Both the position numbers and the translations under genes were made by a program. 64,000 bases of DNA from Gramella sp. AN32. GTDB lineage: Bacteria > Bacteroidota > Bacteroidia > Flavobacteriales > Flavobacteriaceae. The stretch spans positions 1 through 64,000 of the forward strand of contig NZ_QEYO01000009.1 in assembly GCF_023718305.1 (NCBI RefSeq), given 5' to 3'. Shown piece after piece: positions 18,370-27,525 of the stretch. The notes beneath the pieces are model-generated. The model ran no database searches, was not told the DNA's origin, and worked only from the letters and a program-made list of their open reading frames with translations. Every line of letters starts with the position of its first letter. The first letter of the stretch is position 1.

Positions 18370-20061
18370 ATGCAGCAATTATCAGAACAGGAACAAATTA
18401 GACGTGAGAAATTATCGGCGATCCGCAAAGCGGGAATTAATCCTTTCCCTGCAGACCTTTTTCCGGTAGATCATTTAACTTCTGAAATTAAGGCTAATTT
18501 TGAAGAAGGAAAAAAGGTGGTTATTGCAGGAAGATTAATGTCCCGAAGAATTCAGGGAAAAGCTTCCTTTGCTGAATTGCAGGACAGCCAGGGAAAGATT
18601 CAGGTTTATTTTAACCGCGATGAAATTTGTACCGGCGAGGATAAATCAAAATACAATGACTTCTATAAAAAATGGCTGGATATTGGCGATTTTATAGGAA
18701 TCCAGGGCGAATTATTTAAAACCCAGGTTGGGGAGATGACCGTGATGGTAAAAGATTTTCAGCTTTTAAGCAAAGCCCTGAGACCGCTTCCTCTTCCTAA
18801 AACGGATAAAGACGGGAATACGCACGATGGGTTTAATGATCCTGAACAACGTTATCGCCAGCGTTATGCAGATCTTGTGGTAAACCCTAAAGTGAAAGAA
18901 GTATTCGTAAAGAGAACAAAATTGTTCAACGCCATGCGAAATTTCTTCAATGATAAAGGTTATTTCGAGGTGGAAACTCCTATTCTACAGCCCATTCCCG
19001 GTGGAGCTGCGGCAAGGCCTTTTGTAAGCCATCATAATGCCCTGGACATTCCCTTATATTTAAGAATTGCCAATGAGCTTTACCTAAAAAGATTGATAGT
19101 AGGAGGTTTTGATGGGGTTTATGAATTCTCCAAAAACTTTAGAAATGAAGGCATGGATAGAACCCATAATCCTGAATTTACTGCAATGGAGATCTATGTA
19201 GCCTATAAAGATTACAACTGGATGATGGAGTTTACGGAAAATCTATTGGAACATTGTGCCAAAGCTGTAAACGGAACTACAGAAGCAAGCTTCGGTGAAC
19301 ACCAGATCGATTTCAAAACCCCTTATAAACGGGTGACCATGACCGATGCTATTAAGCAGTTCACTGGTTTTGATATTACGGGGAAATCTGAAAAGGAACT
19401 TTTTGATGCCGCCAGAGGAATGGGTGTTGATGTAGATGAAACCATGGGAAAAGGAAAGTTGATTGATGAGATCTTCGGTGAAAAATGTGAAGGAAAATTT
19501 ATCCAGCCTACGTTTATTACAGATTATCCCAAGGAAATGAGTCCGCTATGTAAAGTTCATCGGGAAAACCCCGAACTAACCGAGCGTTTTGAACTTATGG
19601 TATGTGGAAAAGAAATTGCCAACGCCTATTCAGAATTGAATGATCCTATAGATCAAAGAGAACGTTTTGAAGAACAATTGAAATTATCTGAAAAAGGCGA
19701 TGATGAAGCAATGTTTATCGACAACGACTTTCTACGTGCGCTGGAATATGGAATGCCCCCAACTTCGGGCTTGGGTATTGGAATGGATAGATTGATCATG
19801 TTCTTAACGAACAAACAATCCATTCAGGAAGTTTTGTTCTTTCCGCAAATGAAACCGGAGAAAAAACAGGTAGAATTAAATGAAGAGGAAAAGGTAATTC
19901 TGGATTTAGTAAAAGGCGGTGAAGTACATCATCTTGATAAGATTAAGGCTCAGTCAGGTTTAAGCAATAAAAAGTGGGACAACTCTTTAAAATCACTTAG
20001 AAAGCATAAATTAATTGATGTTTTTAAAGAAGAAGAGATCTTAAAAATTAAGATCTCTTAG
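18370..20061 (+). CDS. lysS: lysyl-tRNA synthetase, class II
   Basis: 563 residues from the ATG at 18370; the frame is open upstream to 18295, but that stretch carries the promoter. It charges tRNA-Lys. It has an N-terminal OB-fold anticodon-binding domain (about 35-150, with GRLMSRRIQGKASFAEL), then the class II core with motif 2 FRNEGMDRTHNPEFT and motif 3 GLGIGMDRLIM. After the usual end of the enzyme (LFFPQMKPEKK) there is an extension of about 65 residues resembling a winged helix (LDKIKAQSGLSNKKWDNSL), which I associate with Bacteroidota LysS. Confidence 0.96.
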   Translation: MQQLSEQEQIRREKLSAIRKAGINPFPADLFPVDHLTSEIKANFEEGKKVVIAGRLMSRRIQGKASFAELQDSQGKIQVYFNRDEICTGEDKSKYNDFYKKWLDIGDFIGIQGELFKTQVGEMTVMVKDFQLLSKALRPLPLPKTDKDGNTHDGFNDPEQRYRQRYADLVVNPKVKEVFVKRTKLFNAMRNFFNDKGYFEVETPILQPIPGGAAARPFVSHHNALDIPLYLRIANELYLKRLIVGGFDGVYEFSKNFRNEGMDRTHNPEFTAMEIYVAYKDYNWMMEFTENLLEHCAKAVNGTTEASFGEHQIDFKTPYKRVTMTDAIKQFTGFDITGKSEKELFDAARGMGVDVDETMGKGKLIDEIFGEKCEGKFIQPTFITDYPKEMSPLCKVHRENPELTERFELMVCGKEIANAYSELNDPIDQRERFEEQLKLSEKGDDEAMFIDNDFLRALEYGMPPTSGLGIGMDRLIMFLTNKQSIQEVLFFPQMKPEKKQVELNEEEKVILDLVKGGEVHHLDKIKAQSGLSNKKWDNSLKSLRKHKLIDVFKEEEILKIKIS

Positions 20062-20117
20062 AATAGTGAATTAAAGTTTCTTCAGTTTTTTAAACCTTTG
20101 GGAACTATTATAGTCAT

Positions 20118-20149
20118 AAGACCGCCAAATGGTGGTCTTTTCTTTTTTT
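20118..20149 (+). terminator. lysS terminator
   Basis: AAGACC(G)CC, an AAAT loop and GG(T)GGTCTT form a stem followed by a T-rich tail (tttcttttttt). It lies 57 bases after the lysS stop. Confidence 0.85.
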
Positions 20150-20198
20150 ACAGTAAATTACCGCCTTCATAATTCATATTAACTACAAAACAAACTTT

Positions 20199-22694
20199 AT
20201 GATCAAAAAACAGAGCTTAAGGCTTTTAGTAGTCTTTCTTTCTTTATCCGTTTCAGGTTGCGCGGTATTCAATCCGCCAAAAAAGGAAACTACTCCTACT
20301 ACCGCTAGCGGTGATGATGCAAAAAAAGACAAAGGGGGCCTAAAACCCTATAATAAAGTAATAACCAAAGAAGCAAAATCAGACGAAGGTCTTTTTACCG
20401 TGCACCAGGTAGATAATAATTATTTCTATGAAATACCTGACAGTCTTTTTAATCGCGAAATGCTTACCGTTACAAGAATCGCAAAAACTGCTACCGGAAT
20501 TGGTTTTGGTGGTGGCAAACAAAATACCCAGGTAAATCGTTGGGAAAAGAAAGGCGATAAAGTGCTTTTAAGAGTCGTCTCTTATGATGTATTTGCGGCA
20601 GATTCGCTTCCTGTTCATGAAGCAGTGGTAAATTCTAATTTTGAGCCTATCCTTCAGTCTTTCGAAATAAAAGCCATTGGGAAAGATTCAATTTCCAAAA
20701 CCACAGTTGTTGATGTGACCGATCTTTATAACAAAGATGTGCAGGCATTAGGCTTGCAGGATGGTGCAAGAAAGCGCTACAAGGTGACACGCCTTGACGA
20801 GAGCAGGTCGTATATAGATACCATCAGAAGTTATCCTGAAAATATTGAAGTGAGACATGTGAAAACTTACAACGCAGGCGAACCGCCATCCAATGAAAGT
20901 ACGGGTTCTATCTCATTGGAATTCAGTAATTCCATGATCCTTCTTCCAAAAATCCCTATGGAAAGAAGATATTTTGACGAACGTGTAGGTTGGTTCACTA
21001 CAGAACAAACCGATTATGGCCTAGAAGCTCAAAAAAGTGAAACTATTGAATTTCTTGATCGTTGGAGACTTGAAGTGAAAGATGAAGACCTGGAGAAGTT
21101 TAAAAACGGGGAGTTGGTAGAACCAAAAAAACAAATCGTTTATTATATCGATCGTGCCACTCCAGATAAATGGGTGCCTTTTATCAAACAGGGAATTGAA
21201 GACTGGCAGGTAGCTTTTGAAGCAGCCGGATTTAAAAATGCCATTATTGCGAAAGATGCTCCTACGAAAGCTGAAGATCCAGACTGGAGCCCGGAAGACG
21301 TAAGGTATTCAGTAGTGCGATACCTGGCTTCACCCATTCCAAATGCCAACGGCCCTCACGTAAGTGATCCCCGTTCTGGAGAAATTCTGGAATCTGATAT
21401 TAACTGGTACCATAACGTAATGACGTTGCTAAGAAACTGGTTTTTTGTACAAACTGCCGCTATCAACGATGACGCCAAAGGAGTGGCATTTAAAGATGAA
21501 GTAATGGGAAGGTTAATTCGTTTTGTTTCTTCTCACGAGGTTGGCCATACCTTAGGTCTCCCCCATAATATGGGAAGCAGTGTTGCCTATCCGGTAGAAA
21601 AATTAAGAGATCCTGAATTTACTGCGGAATATGGAACGGCTCCATCTATTATGGATTATGCCCGCTTCAACTATATCGCGCAACCAGAAGATGGAGATGT
21701 TGCCTTAATGCCAAATATTGGGCCTTATGATAAATATGCCATTATGTGGGGGTATAAACCAATTCCCGGAAAAACCCCGCAAAGTGAAAAGCTGGTTTTG
21801 GATGAATGGATTTTAGAACATGCAAATGATCCAATTTATAGATTTGGAGGACAACAGGGAAATGTGATCGACCCGAGTTCTCAAACTGAAGATCTTGGTG
21901 ATAATGCCATGTTGGCCAGTACCTACGGAATTGAAAACCTCAAAAGGATCGTTCCAAATCTGATAGAATGGACTGCAGAAGATGGTAAAGACTATGAAGA
22001 TCTTGATGATCTTTACGGCCAGGTGCTTGCCCAATTCAACAGATATATGGGACATGTTGCGGCAAATATTGGGGGAGTATATCAGTATAACAAAACCTAT
22101 GATCAGGAAGGTGCTGTATATACCCACGTTCCTGCGGAAAAGCAAAAAAGCGCCATGAAATTTCTTCAGGAGCAATTATTTGAAACTCCGGAATGGATGA
22201 TCAATCAGGATATTTTCAATAAGATTGAATTTGATGGTAACCTGGAAAGGATCAGAAATATGCAGGAAAGAGCCCTGTCCAATATTATGGATTTTGGCAG
22301 AATGCAGCGTTTGATGGAAAATGAAGAGGTAAATGGTAACAAAGCCTATACTCTTTTAAATATGATGGAAGATTTGCGTAAAGGAATTTTTACTGAAGTA
22401 AATAATGGTCGAAATATAGACCGCTATAGAAGAAGTCTGCAAAGAGCCTATGTAGATCGTATGGAGTATTTAATGACTGAAGAACAGGAACCAATTCCTG
22501 CTCAATATCGCAGATGGATTAGCCGCAGCAATGTAAATGTTGCCCAAAGTGATATTCGCCCAATTGTTAGAGGTGAGTTAAACACTTTACAAAGACAGTT
22601 GCGGAATACAACAAATACTGGCAACACCTTAACCAGATATCACAAACAGGACATTTTAAAAAGAATTGATTTAATTCTCAATCCCATAAAATAA
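20199..22694 (+). CDS. zinc-dependent metalloprotease lipoprotein (DUF5117/DUF4953 type)
   Basis: 831 residues with lipobox SVSGC (Cys21). The zinc site HEVGHTLGLPH is at 446-456, followed by the SIMDYARFNY Met-turn, a metzincin arrangement. The N-terminal half (YYEIPDSLF-like strands, then GSISLEFSNSMILLPKIPM) matches the DUF5118/DUF5117 region that precedes the catalytic domain in Bacteroidota proteins of this class; the C-terminal helical part is the DUF4953 region. It is predicted to be exported and membrane-anchored, with unknown substrates. It is a single-gene unit with its own terminator. Confidence 0.88.
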   Translation: MIKKQSLRLLVVFLSLSVSGCAVFNPPKKETTPTTASGDDAKKDKGGLKPYNKVITKEAKSDEGLFTVHQVDNNYFYEIPDSLFNREMLTVTRIAKTATGIGFGGGKQNTQVNRWEKKGDKVLLRVVSYDVFAADSLPVHEAVVNSNFEPILQSFEIKAIGKDSISKTTVVDVTDLYNKDVQALGLQDGARKRYKVTRLDESRSYIDTIRSYPENIEVRHVKTYNAGEPPSNESTGSISLEFSNSMILLPKIPMERRYFDERVGWFTTEQTDYGLEAQKSETIEFLDRWRLEVKDEDLEKFKNGELVEPKKQIVYYIDRATPDKWVPFIKQGIEDWQVAFEAAGFKNAIIAKDAPTKAEDPDWSPEDVRYSVVRYLASPIPNANGPHVSDPRSGEILESDINWYHNVMTLLRNWFFVQTAAINDDAKGVAFKDEVMGRLIRFVSSHEVGHTLGLPHNMGSSVAYPVEKLRDPEFTAEYGTAPSIMDYARFNYIAQPEDGDVALMPNIGPYDKYAIMWGYKPIPGKTPQSEKLVLDEWILEHANDPIYRFGGQQGNVIDPSSQTEDLGDNAMLASTYGIENLKRIVPNLIEWTAEDGKDYEDLDDLYGQVLAQFNRYMGHVAANIGGVYQYNKTYDQEGAVYTHVPAEKQKSAMKFLQEQLFETPEWMINQDIFNKIEFDGNLERIRNMQERALSNIMDFGRMQRLMENEEVNGNKAYTLLNMMEDLRKGIFTEVNNGRNIDRYRRSLQRAYVDRMEYLMTEEQEPIPAQYRRWISRSNVNVAQSDIRPIVRGELNTLQRQLRNTTNTGNTLTRYHKQDILKRIDLILNPIK

Positions 22695-22726
22695 TTAAAA
22701 TTCTTTAACAGGATTTTGTAATTGAG

Positions 22727-22756
22727 GCTGCCGTTTTAACAACGGCAGCTTTTTTT
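22727..22756 (+). terminator. metalloprotease terminator
   Basis: GCTGCCGTT and AACGGCAGC form a perfect 9-bp stem with a TTAAC loop and a tail of seven T, 32 bases after the stop. Confidence 0.92.
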
Positions 22757-22820
22757 AGTTAAAGTCTAAATTACTGATTTTCATATACTTTATATTTACA
22801 TAATAATTTTAAAAATTTAC

Positions 22821-23285
22821 ATGATGAAAAAGATAAGTTTAATATTGGTCATGCTTTTTATATCTATAGGTGCTTTTGCACAAAAGGATATGAAAAAGAT
22901 GAAAACAAACGAAGAGAAATCAGCAATGTATGCCGAGAAATTGTCTTCTGAACTTGGTTTAAACGCGAACCAGAAGGCGAGGATAAAAGATGCTAAAATA
23001 AAAATGCTTGAAGATAAAAAAGAGCTTATGGCAGAGCATAAAGAAGAAGCAATGGAAGGCCATCATAAAATGGCTGAAGAATCTGCTGAAATGAGGGAAG
23101 CAAAAATGAAAATTCAGGCAGATTTCAAAGAGGACATGAAAGATATTCTGGATGCTAACCAGTATATTAAGTGGGAAGCCATGCAGGATAAAGGAATGCA
23201 TAAGAGCATGGATAAGAATAAAAAAATGATGTCCAAGAAAATGGATAAAATGGATCATGATGATGATGATGATGGAACTCTCTAA
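22821..23285 (+). CDS. Spy/CpxP-like periplasmic protein, Met/His-rich
   Basis: 154 residues (153 if the second Met is used). The signal peptide ends GAFAQ (21). The mature protein is helical and highly charged, with two LTxxQ-like motifs, LGLNANQKARI (about 47-57) and LDANQYIKWEAMQ (about 113-125), as in the Spy/CpxP periplasmic chaperone family that responds to envelope and metal stress. The tail is rich in Met, Lys and Asp (KMDKMDHDDDDDG) and could bind metal. It is the first of two tandem paralogues, each with its own terminator, and lies before the copper region. Confidence 0.7.
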   Translation: MMKKISLILVMLFISIGAFAQKDMKKMKTNEEKSAMYAEKLSSELGLNANQKARIKDAKIKMLEDKKELMAEHKEEAMEGHHKMAEESAEMREAKMKIQADFKEDMKDILDANQYIKWEAMQDKGMHKSMDKNKKMMSKKMDKMDHDDDDDGTL

Positions 23286-23308
23286 ATGATGCCATATATA
23301 ACAATTTT

Positions 23309-23339
23309 AAAAAGGGAACAGATTTTGTTCCCTTTTTTA
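23309..23339 (+). terminator. terminator between the two Spy-like genes
   Basis: AAAAAGGGAACA and TGTTCCCTTTTTT pair around an ATT-type loop, giving a long stem ending in a T run, 25 bases after the stop. Confidence 0.88.
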
Positions 23340-23392
23340 TTAAACCATTTGGATTATTTAAAGTCCAAGAAGAAAGTTTAAAACTTAAAAAG

Positions 23393-23806
23393 ATGAAAAA
23401 AATATTTTTATTATTAATGTTGTTCGTGGGAGTAACCACTTTCGCGCAGGAGAGAGGGGAAAGACGTTCAGATATGTCTTCCGAAGAGATGGCAAAACTC
23501 AGAGCTGATAGACTGGGAATGCAACTTGATCTCAACGCAGAACAAATCGCAAAACTTCAGGCTTATTACGCAAAAGAAATTGAAGACCAGAGAGAGAACG
23601 CTTCTGAAAGGCGCAAGGAAACTAAAGAGGCCAGAGAAAAACTTTCCGAAGAACGTGCGGAAATGATGGAAGATCGTAAAGAGAAAATGGCTGAACAGGA
23701 TAAAAAATTGAAAGAAATCCTAACTCCGGAACAGTTTATAAAATACCAGGCGCTTCAGGAAAAAAGAATGAAAGGCCGTAAAGATGGAATGCGAAGAAAT
23801 AAATAG
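23393..23806 (+). CDS. Spy/CpxP-like periplasmic protein (second copy)
   Basis: 137 residues with a signal peptide ending VTTFAQ (18). It has the same layout as its upstream neighbour: LDLNAEQIAKLQAYY (about 43-57) and ILTPEQFIKYQALQE (about 106-120), separated by a Glu/Arg/Lys-rich helix. Unlike the first copy it lacks the Met/His/Asp tail, so the pair has diverged. A periplasmic chaperone role is inferred from the family. Confidence 0.7.
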   Translation: MKKIFLLLMLFVGVTTFAQERGERRSDMSSEEMAKLRADRLGMQLDLNAEQIAKLQAYYAKEIEDQRENASERRKETKEAREKLSEERAEMMEDRKEKMAEQDKKLKEILTPEQFIKYQALQEKRMKGRKDGMRRNK

Positions 23807-23831
23807 GTTAGTTTTTTGGTTGGTTAGTTGA

Positions 23832-23862
23832 AAAAGAGGGCTGTAGTTGGCCCTCTTTTTTT
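23832..23862 (+). terminator. terminator after the second Spy-like gene
   Basis: AAAGAGGGC and GCCCTCTTT pair around a short loop, followed by T7, 26 bases after the stop. Confidence 0.88.
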
Positions 23863-24663
23863 GGTATAAAACATCACGGTTATTTGATCAAGTTCAGCAT
23901 GAGGGGATTGTAAAAACCCGCATCGTCACCCTAACTGGTTCCAGGTCTCTAATACGTAACCAAAAAAACGTTAATACTAGTGAAACGAAGCAGTCTCCAT
24001 AATAGATTGTTTAATGCCTTCGCAATAACAACCAGCAGGGATACGTCCTCAGTTTCGGATTCGGGACCCGTAGGTGCATAATCCGTTCAAAAAGAATTGC
24101 TGTTTGAGCGAAGCGAGTTCAATTCTTTTAGGATTTAAACCGTTACGGGTGAACGAGAAACTGTAGACTAGCTTTTTTGTTTCTTTTTCAGCAATGGAAA
24201 AAGAAAAGAATGAAAATATGCTTCGACTGCACTCGCGATGATGAATAAAACTAAAGTCTAACTTAAATTGTTCCTAACGGAAAGAGGAATCTCATGATCA
24301 TTAGCAATAATCAATTACCGAAATCCTGCTTGCACATTTCGACTCCGCTCAATGTGACAAAGCCTTCGTCATTGGGAGACCTGAATAATTTTCTGGCGTA
24401 GGAAATTGACGTATTTTTTAGTATCCCTAATGAGATGCTGAAACATCCCGATAGCTATCGGGACAGCATGACGACAATTCTAATACCGGCATCTTGACCC
24501 TGAACTGGTTTCAAGGCCTCTAATACGTAACCAAATAAAAAATACGTCCATGGTAAAACGTCAATGGCAGCAATGCGACTGAGAAATCTTATTCTTAACA
24601 AAGTGCGTTACTCGTTTAGAGATTTCTCCCTTCGGTCGAGATGACACAAAACCTAAAAAAAAA
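23863..24663. repeat. non-coding mosaic of intergenic repeats
   Basis: About 800 bases with no gene. A direct repeat of about 50 bases occurs at 23920-23970 and 24489-24540 (shared core CTCTAATACGTAACCAAA). Three variants of a short element with TTCGACTGCACTCG-type sequence occur at 24220-24245, 24335-24363 and, more diverged, 24619-24650. A perfect 18-base palindrome, TCCCGATAGCTATCGGGA, lies at 24446-24463. Such mosaics are common between genes in Flavobacteriaceae. No transposase or terminal inverted repeat was found. Confidence 0.7.
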
Positions 24664-27405
24664 TTACAATTTCGAATTCCTTAACCTCAACGCGTTCGCA
24701 ATCACTGAAACCGAACTAAAGCTCATCGCCAAAGCTGCGATCATGGGTGATAATAAAAGTCCGAAAAACGGATATAACACACCCGCAGCTATCGGCACTC
24801 CAATCGTATTATAAATCAATGCGAAAAAGAGATTTTCCTTGATATTTTTCATCACCTTTTCACTTAGCCGAATTGCCTTAAGCACCCCTTTTAAATCTCC
24901 TTTTACCAGCGTAACCTCAGCAGATTCTATTGCAACATCGGTTCCCGTTCCCATAGCAATCCCAATATCGGCCTGGGCAAGTGCCGGTGCATCATTGATG
25001 CCGTCTCCTGCCATGGCTACTTTTTTTCCTTCCGCCTGAAGTCTTTTTACTTCTTCCATTTTATCCTGTGGCACCATTCCCGCTTTAAAGTCGGCGAGAT
25101 TCAATTCTTTTGCCACGGCTGCCGCAGTTTTCTCATTATCCCCGGTAAGCATTACTACATTGATCCCTTCTTTTTGAAGTTCATTTAAGGCTTCCCTACT
25201 CGTTTCTTTGATCTTATCTGAAATAGTGACGAATCCAATTATTTTTGAATTGACAGCGAGGTAAGAAACTGTTTTTCCCTGTTCCTGCTCTGCAGTTACT
25301 TTACTGTTGATTTCTTCGGAAATTGCAGCATTTTCAGCCTGCATTAATTTATCATTTCCAAGAGCCAGCTGCTTTCCTTCAAATTTCGCCTCTACCCCTT
25401 TTCCTGTAACCGAATTAAAATCTGAAGCTTCTGCGTATTCAATATTTTGCGCATCGGCATATTTTACTGTTGCTGTAGCGAGGGGATGTTCACTTTGGGC
25501 ATTTACTGAAGCAATCAAACGTGCGATTTCCTTTTCAGTATATTCTTCAGCAACTGAAACCACTTTTTCTACAGAGGGTCGCCCTTCGGTTATTGTTCCG
25601 GTTTTATCGATGATTAGGGTATCGATCTTATTCATTTCTTCCAGTGCACGGGCATTCTTGATCAAAACTCCATTTTTCGCACCTTTCCCTACTCCTACCA
25701 TAACAGACATTGGCGTAGCAAGCCCCAGCGCACAGGGACAGGCAATAATCAACACGGCAATAGCATTTACCAGGGCATATACATAGGAAGGTTCCGGCCC
25801 ATAAATGGCCCATACAATAAAAGTTATCACTGAAATAATGACTACCACCGGCACAAAATATCCAGAGATCGTATCGGCTAATTTTTGAATAGGTGCCCGG
25901 GAACGGCTAGCTTCATTCACCATTTTAATAATTTGGGCGAGAAGGGTTTCATCCCCTACTTTTTCAGCGGTCATGGTAAAACTTTGAGTTCCATTGATAG
26001 TTCCCGAACTAACTTTATCCCCTTCTTTTTTATCCACCGGAATTGGCTCGCCGGAGATCATAGCTTCATCAATACTGGATTTGCCTTTTTTAATTGTCCC
26101 ATCCACAGGAATTTTATCCCCTGGCTTTACCCGTAAAATATCACCTTGCTGAATTTTATCTACTGAAATAGTTTCTTCTTTTCCATCTATTACCCTTACC
26201 GCAGTATTAGGGGCTAGTTTTAATAATTCTTTAATCGCTGAATTCGTACGGCTATGTGCGCGTGCCTCCAACACCTGCCCCATAAGAACCAGTGTAAGGA
26301 TTACCGTAGCTGCTTCAAAATAAACATGCACGGTCCCCATTTCAGTCTTAAATTGATCGGGAAAAAAGTTTGGAAAAAGCATTCCAAAAACACTAAAAAT
26401 CCAGGCCACCCCGGCGCCAATCCCAATAAGGGTAAACATATTTAGATTCCAGGTTTTTATAGACCTCCAGGCACGTTCAAAAAACATCCAGGTCGCATAG
26501 AAAACCACCGGAAGCGAAAGGCCAAATTGTACCCAGTTCCAAACTTTCATATCTGCCAGATTGTAAAGGGGATTATCCGGGATCATTTCAGACATCGCAA
26601 TAAGGAAAATTGGCACGGTGAAAGCAACCGCGATCCAGAATTTTTTAAGTAAATTCTTATAACCCTTCTCTTCAGCCGATGCTTCAGGCTCCATAGGAAC
26701 CAGATCCATCCCGCAAATGGGGCAATCACCTGGTTCATCCTTAACAATCTCAGGATGCATGGGACATGTATATTGCGTAGATTGAGAAACTGAGCTTACT
26801 TCTTCCACTAAATCCATCCCGCATACGGGACAATCGCCGGGTTTGTCATAAGTTTTATCTCCTTCACAATGCATAGGGCAATACCAGGAGCCTCCCCCCG
26901 ACTCCCCGCCTAAGGAGGGGGGCTTTTTTTCAATTTTAGTACCGGGAGGATGGATATGGTAATTTCCACCGTCTTTTTGAAGGGCTTTTTCGAAAGTTTC
27001 AATTTCGATATGCTCTTTCATGCTAATTTCTGCTTCTTCTTTTTTAAGATCTACGGAAGCTTCAATTACGCCTTCTACTTCATTTAATGTCTTTTCTACA
27101 TGGGAGCGGCAGCCATTGCAGGTCATTCCGCTAACTTTATATGTATGCTTCATCACTTTATCCATCTTCGCTTTTTCGGAATTAGAACCTTTGGAAGAGT
27201 TTTCTATAGCATAATTCCCGCCCGCTTCTTTTAAAGCCTGCTGTAATTTTTCAATTTTGATATGCTCTTTCATGCTAATTTCCGCTTCGGCTTTTTCAAG
27301 ATTTACTGAAGCATTTGTTACACCTTCGACTTCATTCAAAGTTTTTTCCACATGGGAGCGACAACCATTGCAGGTCATTCCGGTAATTTTATAGGTATGT
27401 GTCAT
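24664..27405 (-). CDS. copA: Cu(I)-translocating P-type ATPase with two HMA domains
   Basis: 913 residues. Two N-terminal HMA domains (GMTCNGC at 9-15 and 93-99) are near copies of each other, suggesting a recent tandem duplication. Two heavy-metal-binding domains follow, CPMH...CPVCGMDLV (176-200) and CPMH...CPICGMDLVP (214-237). The core has the A-domain ISGEPIPV, the metal-path motif CPC at 556-558 (Cu/Ag type), DKTGT with the phosphorylated Asp600, SEHPLA, MLTGDN and GDGINDAP. It pumps Cu(I) out of the cytoplasm. Residues about 161-172 (PPSLGGESGGG) are encoded by a palindromic repeat-like sequence. It lies at the left edge of the metal region. Confidence 0.96.
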   Translation of the reverse strand: MTHTYKITGMTCNGCRSHVEKTLNEVEGVTNASVNLEKAEAEISMKEHIKIEKLQQALKEAGGNYAIENSSKGSNSEKAKMDKVMKHTYKVSGMTCNGCRSHVEKTLNEVEGVIEASVDLKKEEAEISMKEHIEIETFEKALQKDGGNYHIHPPGTKIEKKPPSLGGESGGGSWYCPMHCEGDKTYDKPGDCPVCGMDLVEEVSSVSQSTQYTCPMHPEIVKDEPGDCPICGMDLVPMEPEASAEEKGYKNLLKKFWIAVAFTVPIFLIAMSEMIPDNPLYNLADMKVWNWVQFGLSLPVVFYATWMFFERAWRSIKTWNLNMFTLIGIGAGVAWIFSVFGMLFPNFFPDQFKTEMGTVHVYFEAATVILTLVLMGQVLEARAHSRTNSAIKELLKLAPNTAVRVIDGKEETISVDKIQQGDILRVKPGDKIPVDGTIKKGKSSIDEAMISGEPIPVDKKEGDKVSSGTINGTQSFTMTAEKVGDETLLAQIIKMVNEASRSRAPIQKLADTISGYFVPVVVIISVITFIVWAIYGPEPSYVYALVNAIAVLIIACPCALGLATPMSVMVGVGKGAKNGVLIKNARALEEMNKIDTLIIDKTGTITEGRPSVEKVVSVAEEYTEKEIARLIASVNAQSEHPLATATVKYADAQNIEYAEASDFNSVTGKGVEAKFEGKQLALGNDKLMQAENAAISEEINSKVTAEQEQGKTVSYLAVNSKIIGFVTISDKIKETSREALNELQKEGINVVMLTGDNEKTAAAVAKELNLADFKAGMVPQDKMEEVKRLQAEGKKVAMAGDGINDAPALAQADIGIAMGTGTDVAIESAEVTLVKGDLKGVLKAIRLSEKVMKNIKENLFFALIYNTIGVPIAAGVLYPFFGLLLSPMIAALAMSFSSVSVIANALRLRNSKL
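26898..26930. repeat. palindromic intergenic-type element inside copA
   Basis: A GC-rich hairpin, CCCCgCC (26904-26910), loop TAA, GGaGGGG (26914-26920), followed on the plus strand by GGC and seven T. It is out of character for the surrounding AT-rich gene and encodes the low-complexity linker PPSLGGESGGG between the second HMA domain and the first CPMH domain. It looks like a terminator-like repeat unit captured in frame. Confidence 0.55.
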
Positions 27406-27525
27406 CTTTATAATCTATTTCAGTTAAATTTTAAAAATCAGCTTCTTCTTTATTTGCCCTTTGTATCAGTAGTTATTGAAAGAATATCCTTTCTATATAA
27501 AGTATTCCTAAACCATCATCCATTT

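Noticed and set aside
22959..23258. Minus-strand frame over the first Spy-like gene (99 codons, His/Phe-rich)
   Set aside because: A shadow of Met/Lys/Glu codons; the plus-strand gene has a signal peptide, family motifs and its own terminator.
24446..24463. Transposon end or attachment site
   Set aside because: The palindrome is perfect and stands alone; no transposase, integrase or target-site duplication was found around it.
25307..25786. A 159-codon plus-strand frame inside copA
   Set aside because: It is the complement of the conserved ATPase core (DKTGT, CPC region) and has no motif of its own.
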